From a bacterium (GTDB lineage Bacteria; Armatimonadota; Fimbriimonadia; Fimbriimonadales; Fimbriimonadaceae), in NCBI GenBank assembly GCA_013823945.1, contig PNMZ01000003.1, positions 186,001-250,000 on the forward strand: DNA of 64,000 nucleotides, read 5' to 3'. The notes below the pieces were generated by a model that saw only the letters and a list, made by a program, of their open reading frames with translations, was not told the DNA's origin and searched no databases. The position numbers and the translations under genes were made by a program. Below, in pieces: positions 18,347 through 26,076 of this stretch (positions within the stretch are counted from its first letter, which is position 1; every line of letters starts with the position of its first letter).

Positions 18347-20526
18347 TGCGGCGGCTCAGACTTCTCGATCTTCACGCAAGCCCGTTTGTATTCAGGGATG
18401 CCACTGACGGGATCGTAGGAGCGGATGGTGAGGTTGTTCGCCGCCTTACGCCCGGGCCAGTGATACGGGATGAAGACGGTGTCTGGGCGAATCGTGGTGA
18501 CCACTTTAGCCTGAAGGACGACTTCGCCCCGCCGACTAGTGACGCGCATCCAGTCCTTGTCGGCGATACCGTATTTTGCGGCCAACGTCGGGTGAATCTC
18601 AACGTAGGGATCAGGACAGAGGTCAACCAGCCCTCCGATCCGGCGGGTTTGTGTCCCGCTCAAATAGTGCGACACAACGCGCCCGGTGGTCAGAACCACC
18701 GGGTACTCGTCATCCGGTTCTTCCAGCGGCGGCCGGTACTTCACAGCATTGAAGTGGGCTTTGCCGTCTGGGGTCTTGAACTTCAGGTCCTCCCAAAGGC
18801 GCGGTGTGCCCGGGTGGCCAATTTCGGGGCAGGGCCAAAAGACGCCGAGCTCATTCTCGATCCGCTCGTAGGTGATTCCGTAGTAGTCGGCGGTTCCGCC
18901 CTTGCTCGCCACTCGCAGTTCGTTGAAGATGCCCTCCGACGTCTTGAAGTGATCAAAGAACTTGCCACGTCCAAGCCGCCGCGCGAGTTCCAGAATAATG
19001 TCGGTGTCGGCTTGCGCGTTTCCGGGAGGGTTCACCGCCTTCTTGATCCGAATCACCCGGCCTTCGGCGCTGGTGCTGGTTCCATCCTCCTCTTCGTGAA
19101 GCGATCCCGCCATGACGATGTCGGCGTGGTGAGCCGTCTCGTTCAAGAAGAAGTCTATAGCCGTGTAGTGCTCCAGCTTGTTGAGGGCTTCGCGCGTAAA
19201 GTTGGAATCAGGCAAGGAGACCAGCGGATTAAAGCAAATGGAGATGAGGGCTTTGATCTCACCGGCATGGATCATTTCCATGATCTCGGGCGCGGTGTGC
19301 CCCTTGCCCGGTAGTTCTTCGTCGGTGCAGCCCCATACCGAGCAGATGTACTCGCGGTGAGCAGGGTTCGAGATATCCCGGTTACCGGGGAGCTGGTCGC
19401 ACTTGTGGCCGTGTTCGCGCCCTCCTTGACCATTGCCTTGGCCTGTGATAGTTGCGTATCCGCAGCCTTTGCGCCCGATCCGTCCGGTGGCGAGAACGAG
19501 GTTAATAGAGCTGACTACGTTGTCCACGCCCTTGGAGCTGTGCTCAATACCTCGGGCGTGCATCAGGAAGCTGGTTTTCGCTTCGCCCCACATTTTTCCG
19601 GCTCGAATGATGTCTTCGACTATAACGCCGCTAATGCGGCTCGCCTCTTCCAACGGGAGCGCGAGGGCCGCCGCCTTGGTTTCTTCCCAACCCGAAGTGT
19701 GTTCGGCGATGAACGCATCGTTGGTCAGCCCTTCTTCGATCAGCACTCGGAGGATGCCAAGCAGGAGCGCCGAATCCGTTCCCGGGAGCACCGGGAGGTG
19801 AAGGTCGCAAGTGCGGGCGATAGGCGTCAAGCGTGGATCAATCACGATCAGTTTCGCGCCCCGATCCCTGGCCCTCCAGATATAGTCTGTGGTGATGGGC
19901 GAGCACTCGGCTACATTTGTGCCAGCCAGGAGAATCACTTCCGCGTGGACGATGTCTTCCCAAGAATTTGAGGCTCGGTCAAGCCCGAACGCCTTCTTGT
20001 TCCCGGCCCCGGCGCTAACCATGCATAAGCGACCGTTGTAGTCGAGGTTGGCAGTCTGTAAGCCGAGCCGCGCGAATTTCCCGATCAAGTAACTCTTCTC
20101 ATTGGTGAGAGAAACGCCCGAGAGAAACGCCACGGAGTCCTTGCCGTATTTGTCCTGGACTTCCTGAATAGCCATAATGGTGGTGCTGAAGGCTTCCTCC
20201 CAAGAGATTGAGATGAATCCTTGGCCGGGCACGTTCTTCATCGGATTAAGTAGTCGATCAGGGTGGCCCCCTTGCAGGTATCGCTTGACGCCCTTAGGGC
20301 AGAGCTTGCCCTTGTTAAACGGAAATTCTTCCCACGGCTCGAAGCCGATGACTTGGTCTTTCTTCACCTTCAACTGGATGCCGCACTGCATGCCGCAAAA
20401 ACAACAGTGCGTCTTCACCAGTCTGTCGGGATCATCCCTGCCCACCCAGCCGCCAGGAGGTGTGTAGGCCGGGTGCGGACCGAAATCTTCGATCAGCTTC
20501 TCGATTGAGACAGGGGGCTTAGCCAT
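18343..20526 (-). CDS. nasA: NasA/NarB-type nitrate reductase catalytic subunit
   Basis: 727 residues, a molybdopterin oxidoreductase of the length of cyanobacterial NarB. The N-terminal [4Fe-4S] site is C41-x2-C44-x3-C48 with the fourth Cys at 76 (KGKLCPKG); YNGRLCMVSAGAG supplies the likely Mo-ligating Cys. TGQGNGQGGREHGHKCDQLPG and the C-terminal molydop-binding segment (TTGRVVSHYLSGTQTRR) are typical of the Nas/Nap branch. There is no Tat signal, so it is cytoplasmic. Reaction: nitrate to nitrite. The start has a palindrome centred exactly 41.5 bp upstream and TAAACT at -10, so its mRNA is probably leaderless. A formate dehydrogenase-like role is less likely given the NarK neighbours. No nitrite reductase is present. 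Confidence 0.85.
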   Translation of the reverse strand: MAKPPVSIEKLIEDFGPHPAYTPPGGWVGRDDPDRLVKTHCCFCGMQCGIQLKVKKDQVIGFEPWEEFPFNKGKLCPKGVKRYLQGGHPDRLLNPMKNVPGQGFISISWEEAFSTTIMAIQEVQDKYGKDSVAFLSGVSLTNEKSYLIGKFARLGLQTANLDYNGRLCMVSAGAGNKKAFGLDRASNSWEDIVHAEVILLAGTNVAECSPITTDYIWRARDRGAKLIVIDPRLTPIARTCDLHLPVLPGTDSALLLGILRVLIEEGLTNDAFIAEHTSGWEETKAAALALPLEEASRISGVIVEDIIRAGKMWGEAKTSFLMHARGIEHSSKGVDNVVSSINLVLATGRIGRKGCGYATITGQGNGQGGREHGHKCDQLPGNRDISNPAHREYICSVWGCTDEELPGKGHTAPEIMEMIHAGEIKALISICFNPLVSLPDSNFTREALNKLEHYTAIDFFLNETAHHADIVMAGSLHEEEDGTSTSAEGRVIRIKKAVNPPGNAQADTDIILELARRLGRGKFFDHFKTSEGIFNELRVASKGGTADYYGITYERIENELGVFWPCPEIGHPGTPRLWEDLKFKTPDGKAHFNAVKYRPPLEEPDDEYPVVLTTGRVVSHYLSGTQTRRIGGLVDLCPDPYVEIHPTLAAKYGIADKDWMRVTSRRGEVVLQAKVVTTIRPDTVFIPYHWPGRKAANNLTIRSYDPVSGIPEYKRACVKIEKSEPPQ

Positions 20527-20559
20527 ATCTGAAGTTTAGTCCCGCCGGGGGGATGCCGT

Positions 20560-20575
20560 TATGACAGGCGTCATA
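20560..20575. promoter_or_regulatory. Crp/Fnr-type operator, nasA promoter
   Basis: TATGAC-AGGC-GTCATA, centre 41.5 bp from the nasA ATG (20526). TAAACT at 20533-20538 on the minus strand fits the -10 element with the transcript starting at the ATG. The site overlaps the end of the upstream TauE gene. Confidence 0.85.
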
Positions 20576-21311
20576 GCGGCATCCCCTTCTGGAGCAGCTT
20601 GCCCACGGCAAGTAGCAGAACCAACCCCAGCGCTCGCCGAAGGGCAAGGCTCGAGACCCGATGGGCTCCAAGGAAGCTGCCACCGACTGCGCCAAGAGTG
20701 CCAACGGTGATCAGCGGCCAGAGGCTCAGGCTTTCTCGCAGGAGATCAAAGGGTCGAGCCGAGAGACCGGCCAACGAGTTCGCGAAAATGAACCCCGCCG
20801 AGAGGGCTGCCACTTTGTGCGGCTGCGCCCACCGATTCAGGATCATGAGCGGTGACAAGAAAATCCCTCCTCCGACCCCGACAAGCCCGCTTAGGAATCC
20901 GATGCTGGCCCCAGAACCAATGAGGATCGGGCGGCCAGGTGGTTGGCTTTCGCCGTCTTTCGCGGGAACGCTGAAGATCAACACTCCAGCGGCGTAAAGA
21001 AGCACCACGGCAAGAACGAGGTCCTGGGTTCGATTTTCAAACTGAAGGCGACCCCCCAAGAAGGCAAAGGGAATTGAACCCAGCAAGAGCGGCCATGCGA
21101 GATTCCAATCAAAATGCTTCGCTCGGCCAAAAACCACCAGGGTGATGCCCGCGACAAACACGTTGAGAAGCAACGCAGTGGTCGCTCCGACCGCGCTCGG
21201 AATCGCGGTGAACGCCAGCAGAGCCAAGTATCCCGAGGCTCCGCCATGACCAACCATGCTGTAGCCAAGGGCCACGGCGAAAACTCCGAGGAAAAGCCAG
21301 GGCTCAATCAT
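20571..21311 (-). CDS. TauE/SafE-family membrane permease
   Basis: 246 residues from ATG 21311, which overlaps the end of the MoaE-MoeB gene by 8 bp. About eight hydrophobic helices and the duplicated TauE/SafE glycine motif (GYSMVGHGGASGYL; SGLVGVGGGIFLSPLM) are visible. The family moves small anions such as sulfite and sulfoacetate across the inner membrane. Placed at the end of the cofactor operon it might export nitrite or sulfite, or take up an oxyanion; no molybdate ABC transporter is in the island, so oxyanion import is worth considering. Substrate not determinable. Confidence 0.8.
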   Translation of the reverse strand: MIEPWLFLGVFAVALGYSMVGHGGASGYLALLAFTAIPSAVGATTALLLNVFVAGITLVVFGRAKHFDWNLAWPLLLGSIPFAFLGGRLQFENRTQDLVLAVVLLYAAGVLIFSVPAKDGESQPPGRPILIGSGASIGFLSGLVGVGGGIFLSPLMILNRWAQPHKVAALSAGFIFANSLAGLSARPFDLLRESLSLWPLITVGTLGAVGGSFLGAHRVSSLALRRALGLVLLLAVGKLLQKGMPL

Positions 21312-22710
21312 GTTTAAGGCACTCGATTCCTCCCTGGAGCGAAAAGACGTCGCGAACGCCACGTGCTTTCAGGTCGGCGACTAAGCGATAACTCCGCCTA
21401 CCTGAGGCGCAAACGAATAGAGTCGGGCGTTGCCATTCTGCCATATAGCATTCCGCCATCGGCACTCGTCGGTGGGGCCGGGTGAGCTCGGAGGTTTCGT
21501 CTGGGTCCCGAATATCTACCAGATCAAAGTTTTCAAGATTAACCGAGGCCGCGTCAACATCCCAAATGATGCCCCCGGAACTGCGTTCACCGGAGGACGT
21601 GCGTCGGATCGTGGTCGCTTCTAAAGTGCGGAAATCAAACAAGAGCAACTTGTCGTCCAAGACCGGTAACCCAAGGATGCCTTTGATGACTTCGTTTGCT
21701 TGCAGCACCCCCATCAGCGTGGGCACAACGCCAAGCACTCCGGATTGGGCGCAGGTTCCAACGCAGTGGTCGGGAGGAGGTTCCGGAAACAGATCGGCTA
21801 GGCACGGTCCTCCGGGCCGAATCGACATCAGTTGGCCCTCAAACTGGTGGACGCTGGCGGTGACCAGGGGGCGACCGAGGCTCTGGCAAACTCGGTCGAG
21901 CAGGAGCTTGGTGCTCAAGGAATCGGTTCCGTCCACGATCCAGTCGTAACTGGAGACGAGTTGTTTGGCATTGGCTTCAGCGAGGTGCACGGGAAACGTC
22001 TGAACCGTCAGTTGGGGCCGGAGCCGACGCGCGAATACCGCGGCCCGCTCGACCTTCATGCGCCCGATATCGGAGGCGGCAAACAGGGTTTGGCGATGAA
22101 TATTCGAAAGTTCAACCAGGTCGGGGTCCACGAGGCCGAGCGTCCCAATCCCTGATCCCACCAGGGAAGGAAGACTTCCCGCCGCCAGACCCCCAACCCC
22201 GACCAGCAGCACCCTCGCTCCAGCGAGTGCGGTCTGACCCTCAGCTCCGACCTCGGGAAGCCGCATTTGCCGGGCAAACATTGCATCGTCCAAGGGGCTA
22301 GTCGTGGCCTGACCGGGGACAACCCACTCGGCGACCCCGCTAGCGTATGTTTCACGTTTCCATATGGGGACCCGCCATTTGAGCTGATCCATGATCCACT
22401 CGCAGGCTTCAAACGCCTCTCGCCGATGGGCAGAGGCCGTTTGAACCACTACTGCAGTATCTCCGATGGCTAGTTTGCCGACCCGGTGAATAACACTCGC
22501 CTCCAGAAGTTCAAAGCGATCAATGGCCTCTCGAACAAGCGCCTCACCCTGGGAGAGGGCCATCTCGGGGAAAGCCTCGTATTCCAGCTCCACCACGTCT
22601 TGACCGTCGGCGTGAATTCGGACCTTGCCCTCAAAAACTACAAACCCGCCCGCTGAATCATGCGCCATCGGCTCAGGAGCTATTGGCGTATCGCTTAGTG
22701 AGAACTTCAT
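21304..22710 (-). CDS. MoaE-MoeB-rhodanese fusion protein
   Basis: 468 residues from ATG 22710, which overlaps the moaD stop (ATGA). Three cofactor domains are joined: MoaE (about 1-135; HRREAFEACEWIMDQLKWR and PIWKRE hold the catalytic lysines), MoeB/ThiF adenylating domain (about 145-365; GVGGLAAGSLPSLVGSGIG, then DPDLVELSNIHRQTLF, and CVGTCAQSG) and a C-terminal rhodanese (about 380-468; active-site loop CASGRRS). Together they adenylate MoaD, sulfurate its C-terminus and use it to make molybdopterin. The glycine motif is GVGGLA rather than GxGGLG. MoaD is encoded immediately upstream, so the carrier and its three processing activities are in two adjacent genes. Confidence 0.9.
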   Translation of the reverse strand: MKFSLSDTPIAPEPMAHDSAGGFVVFEGKVRIHADGQDVVELEYEAFPEMALSQGEALVREAIDRFELLEASVIHRVGKLAIGDTAVVVQTASAHRREAFEACEWIMDQLKWRVPIWKRETYASGVAEWVVPGQATTSPLDDAMFARQMRLPEVGAEGQTALAGARVLLVGVGGLAAGSLPSLVGSGIGTLGLVDPDLVELSNIHRQTLFAASDIGRMKVERAAVFARRLRPQLTVQTFPVHLAEANAKQLVSSYDWIVDGTDSLSTKLLLDRVCQSLGRPLVTASVHQFEGQLMSIRPGGPCLADLFPEPPPDHCVGTCAQSGVLGVVPTLMGVLQANEVIKGILGLPVLDDKLLLFDFRTLEATTIRRTSSGERSSGGIIWDVDAASVNLENFDLVDIRDPDETSELTRPHRRVPMAECYMAEWQRPTLFVCASGRRSYRLVADLKARGVRDVFSLQGGIECLKHD

Positions 22711-22949
22711 CCGCCTGCCACCGGAGGAATTAAAACAAGCTCGCAACCTTCTCGCAATGAGTCAGCCGGATCGACGAACTCATTGTCGATGGCGACGCGA
22801 ATCAGCGCCGGGGGGAGCCCTAGTCGGTGCTCGGCGATCAGCGACTCCACGAGCTCGCCAACCGTCTCGCAAGGCGTCGCTATCTGTTCAACCGCGAGCT
22901 CACGTCGTTCTCTTAGGACGGCGAAATAGCGGATCGTGACGGTCTTCAT
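22707..22949 (-). CDS. moaD: Molybdopterin synthase sulfur carrier MoaD
   Basis: 80 residues from ATG 22949, overlapping the moeA stop (ATGA). Ubiquitin-like fold: VTIRYFAVLRERREL at the start, AIDNEFVDPADSLREG mid-protein, and the C-terminal Gly-Gly (LIPPVAGG) that carries the thiocarboxylate. Small subunit of molybdopterin synthase, partner of the MoaE domain in the next gene. Cytoplasmic. Confidence 0.9.
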   Translation of the reverse strand: MKTVTIRYFAVLRERRELAVEQIATPCETVGELVESLIAEHRLGLPPALIRVAIDNEFVDPADSLREGCELVLIPPVAGG

Positions 22950-24106
22950 GAATCCCGGCTCCACGGAAAAGGAAGGAAATCAATAAGATCCCCCTGGGCT
23001 AAGGCACTCGCTTCAGGGCTAACCCGTACAAGCCCTTCGCATTCCAGAAGACCAAAGTTCGCGTGTGAACCCACAACATTTTGGATGGCAATTTCTCCGC
23101 TCGGCAGTCGTCTAGCAGGCAGAAACTCCTCTCGGCCGGGTTTGCGGTCAAAGTTGCAGGCAACCGGCCTCGGTTCACAGGGTGAATCGTCACCCAGCCA
23201 AGTGCTGACAAACACGAGGTAACCCACCCATGTCGATAGAGGATTGCCAGGTAACCCGAACCAAGACTTCCCATCTTCGCGCACTCCGAAGGCAATCGGC
23301 TTGCCCGGCTTCACGGCGACGCCGTGGAACTTCACTTGGAAACCTATCTCTTCTATCGCCGAATGAACAAGATCGTAAGCCCCGACCGAAATCCCGCCGG
23401 TCGTAATCAATAGATCGCAGCTCGTGATCGCCTTCTGGATTTGGTTGCGCAGTTCTGCCTGAGAGTCTTCAGCATGCCTGACTTCTGCCCGAATGCCTCT
23501 CAGGGCAAAAGCCGAAGAGAGGGCAGTCGCATTGGAGTTGAATATCTGACCGAATTGAAGCGTCTGTCCTGGGGGCACAACTTCATTTCCGGTACTCAGG
23601 ACGGTAACTCTCGGCCGACTGCGCACCTCAATGGATTCCAGTCCGCAACTGGCAAACGCGGCTAGGTGGGGTGGTGTCAGCGTCGCTCCCTGTTGCCCGA
23701 TGAGGAGTCCCGTCGGAGCTTCTTCAGCTTGATGCCGGATATGACCGCCCTTTCGAACTTCCCCCAGAAGAAAGCCTTCCTGGACTGAAGTGTCCTCCTG
23801 AGCGATAACGCCGTATGTGCGGAAGGGCACTGGGGCCCCCGTGAATATCCGAACAGCCTCACAAGGCTGTATGCTCATAAGAGTCGAAGCCCCCGCGGCA
23901 ACTTCGCCTACGATCTCCCACGGTCCCTCCGGACTGCCGACTGCGAAGCCATCCATTGCGGCGTTATCAAAAAGCGGAAAATCAAATGGAGACATGATAT
24001 CTTCCGCTAAAACCCTGCCTAAGGCGATACCGAGCGCCAAACGCTCCGTTCTTGGCTCGGGTCGATTTTCGCGGATGATTAAGAGTGCTTCCTCGACCGA
24101 AATCAC
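22946..24106 (-). CDS. moeA: Molybdopterin molybdotransferase MoeA
   Basis: 386 residues. I start it at GTG 24106, which overlaps the moaC-mogA stop (GTGA) and yields the usual N-terminus (ISVEEALLII); an ATG at 24181 would intrude 78 nt into that gene. Family motifs are complete: FDNAAMDGFAV, STGNEVVPPG, TTGGISVGAYD and GLPGNPLSTWVGY. MoeA inserts molybdate into adenylated molybdopterin. Fifth-from-last step genes on either side show this is one cofactor operon running from moaA. Confidence 0.9.
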   Translation of the reverse strand: MISVEEALLIIRENRPEPRTERLALGIALGRVLAEDIMSPFDFPLFDNAAMDGFAVGSPEGPWEIVGEVAAGASTLMSIQPCEAVRIFTGAPVPFRTYGVIAQEDTSVQEGFLLGEVRKGGHIRHQAEEAPTGLLIGQQGATLTPPHLAAFASCGLESIEVRSRPRVTVLSTGNEVVPPGQTLQFGQIFNSNATALSSAFALRGIRAEVRHAEDSQAELRNQIQKAITSCDLLITTGGISVGAYDLVHSAIEEIGFQVKFHGVAVKPGKPIAFGVREDGKSWFGLPGNPLSTWVGYLVFVSTWLGDDSPCEPRPVACNFDRKPGREEFLPARRLPSGEIAIQNVVGSHANFGLLECEGLVRVSPEASALAQGDLIDFLPFPWSRDS

Positions 24107-25005
24107 GGGTGGCCCTCCCCAGCGAGCATCGAATGAACATGCAACAGGCTCGGCATCAGGCATGCCATGGCATCCTCGCAAGCTCCCGGACTGCCCGGAA
24201 TAGCCAGAACCACGGTCTGCCCGATGATCCCTGCCACTGGCCGGGCCAGCATTGCGGTAGGTATCCGCGAGTAGCTGTAGGCTTGGAAAGCCGCGACCAC
24301 ACCGGGAAGGCTCTTTTCGAGAAGTGGCTCGATTGTCTCGATGGTGATGTCACGCGGGCCAACTCCCGTGCCCCCGGTGATAACGAGGACCGAGACACCC
24401 ATTTCAGCGACGGCGTGGATCTCGTGGGCCAGTAAATCCGATTCATCGGGCAGAACTTTGACCGAGACAGAGCCCGCGCCGTGGCCCTTGAGGGCCTGCT
24501 CAAGACTTGGGCCGCATCGATCTTCGTACTCGCCGCGATGCGCGCGATCTGACATCACCAGAACTTGTGCGCTCCAGTCGCTGCGCTTGGGCAAGTCGCT
24601 CTTCCCGCCTGTCTTTGAGAGCAGGCGAACGCCGACGATTTCCATGTCGTCGTCGATCATTTTCAGCATGTCGTAGAGGGTGAGCACCGCGGCAGTAGCC
24701 CCAGTCATGGCCTCCATTTCGACCCCGGTCTTGGCGATGGAAACAACGAAGACCTCGACCGCGATCCGGTCTTCTAGGAACTCAAAGTCAACCCGCACAT
24801 GCTCAATCGGGATGTTGTGGCAGTAAGGAATCCACTCGGTTGTCTTCTTCGTCGCCTGAATTGCTGCCACTTTGGCGACGGGAACCGGGTCCCCCTTGGG
24901 CGTGTCGCCATTCTGGACCCGGCGGATCGTCTCCGCGCTCGCAGTGAGTTCAGCGCGAGCGAACGCCGTTCGCTTGGTCGTGTTCTTAAATGAAACGTCT
25001 CTCAT
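24103..25005 (-). CDS. MoaC-MogA fusion (cyclase plus adenylyltransferase)
   Basis: 300 residues. Residues 1-150 are MoaC, cyclic pyranopterin monophosphate synthase (IPYCHNIPIEHVRVDF, TGVEMEAMTGATAAVLTLYD). Residues 155-300 are MogA/MoaB (VLVMSDRAHRGEYEDRCGP, ITGGTGVGPRDITIE, AIPGSPGACEDAM), the molybdopterin adenylyltransferase. Fused MoaCB proteins are known, so this is conventional. ATG overlaps the moaA stop by four bases. Confidence 0.92.
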   Translation of the reverse strand: MRDVSFKNTTKRTAFARAELTASAETIRRVQNGDTPKGDPVPVAKVAAIQATKKTTEWIPYCHNIPIEHVRVDFEFLEDRIAVEVFVVSIAKTGVEMEAMTGATAAVLTLYDMLKMIDDDMEIVGVRLLSKTGGKSDLPKRSDWSAQVLVMSDRAHRGEYEDRCGPSLEQALKGHGAGSVSVKVLPDESDLLAHEIHAVAEMGVSVLVITGGTGVGPRDITIETIEPLLEKSLPGVVAAFQAYSYSRIPTAMLARPVAGIIGQTVVLAIPGSPGACEDAMACLMPSLLHVHSMLAGEGHP

Positions 25006-25994
25006 CCGCCGATTTGCACCATGGTTAAGTTATCTCGTTGAGCCCAGTTTCGCATGGGTGGATGGGCGCTCCACTTGCCATCGAGGCACTTCTGAACGGC
25101 AATCCCCAGTTCTTCATCGGAAGCTCCTTCGCGAATCAAGTCCCGCAACGAGACGCTCGGGGGCAAGAAGAGACACGATTTGATTTGGCCGTCTGCGGTC
25201 AAGCGAAGGCGATTGCAGCCTGAGCAAAAACTGTCGGTGACGCTTGACACGAAGGCGACTCGCCCCTCGGAGCCGTTGATTGCATACTCCCGGGCAACAT
25301 CGGAAGCCCCAGAGGCCAAGGGTCGAAGCTCAAATTGGTCGCAGAGTCGGGACCGAATCTCTGCGGAAGAGACGACCCGCTCTGCGTTCCAACCGTTGTC
25401 TAAAAACGGCATGAACTCAATGAACCGGACGGTGAGGCTGTGCTTGCAGGCAAACTCGCCAAAGTGGATGATCTCATCCTCATTCACTCCGGGCAGGACC
25501 ACCACGTTGATCTTGGTTTCAAGCCCCGCCGCTTGGGCGCTCTCAATTCCCTGGAGAACCCCAGGCAACTCGTTGCGCCGCGTGATCTCTAAGAAGCGAT
25601 CTTGGCGCAAGGTATCGAGACTCACATTCACGCTCGCCAGGCCCACCATTCTGAGCGTTATCGCGTCCTGCGCGAGCCTGGTTCCGTTTGTTGTCAAAGC
25701 AAGCTGGTTCAGACCCGGGATCCGGGCAAGTACTTCAACGAGGTTGAGGTAGCCCTTGCGGAGAGTTGGTTCGCCGCCGGTAAGCCGGATCTTCCGCACG
25801 CCACGCTCAACGAAGAATCGAGCTAACCGCTCAATTTCCTCAAAGTTTAAAATTTCTTCGCGCGGTTGCCAAACCATCCCTTCTTCGGGCATGCAATAGA
25901 CGCACCGAAAATTGCATCGATCCGTGATCGACACCCGAAGGTAGTCGTGGAATCGACCAAACTGGTCCGTCAGCACGTCCGCGTGTGTGGTCAC
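25002..25994 (-). CDS. moaA: GTP 3',8-cyclase MoaA
   Basis: 330 residues from GTG 25994. Radical-SAM cluster CNFRCVYCMP, GGEPTLRKG, C-terminal second cluster FCSGCNRLRLT and KSCLF, and a C-terminal Gly-Gly. First committed step of molybdenum-cofactor synthesis from GTP. The GTG is chosen because it is exactly 41.5 bp from the centre of the palindrome at 26029-26042 with CACAAT at -10; the longer frame starting at ATG 26042 would put its start codon inside that operator. Heads the operon moaA, moaC-mogA, moeA, moaD, moaE-moeB, tauE, all joined by 4 to 8 bp overlaps. Confidence 0.92.
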   Translation of the reverse strand: MTTHADVLTDQFGRFHDYLRVSITDRCNFRCVYCMPEEGMVWQPREEILNFEEIERLARFFVERGVRKIRLTGGEPTLRKGYLNLVEVLARIPGLNQLALTTNGTRLAQDAITLRMVGLASVNVSLDTLRQDRFLEITRRNELPGVLQGIESAQAAGLETKINVVVLPGVNEDEIIHFGEFACKHSLTVRFIEFMPFLDNGWNAERVVSSAEIRSRLCDQFELRPLASGASDVAREYAINGSEGRVAFVSSVTDSFCSGCNRLRLTADGQIKSCLFLPPSVSLRDLIREGASDEELGIAVQKCLDGKWSAHPPMRNWAQRDNLTMVQIGG

Positions 25995-26028
25995 GGTTCG
26001 ATTGTGCCGTAAGCCGCCGCATGGAACC

Positions 26029-26042
26029 ATGACATCCATCAT
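26029..26042. promoter_or_regulatory. Shared Crp/Fnr-type operator, moaA and narK
   Basis: ATGAC-ATCC-ATCAT, centre 26035.5. It is exactly 41.5 bp from GTG 25994 (moaA, minus) and exactly 41.5 bp from ATG 26077 (narK, plus). One site therefore has class II geometry in both directions. CACAAT and CATAAC are the matching -10 elements. Confidence 0.85.
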
Positions 26043-26076
26043 AAACCTCGCCGAGAGAGCTGGTCATAACAGAGTC

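Noticed and set aside
18346-19314. Long frame opposite nasA (322 residues)
   Set aside because: Antisense shadow of a strongly supported enzyme; composition is not protein-like.
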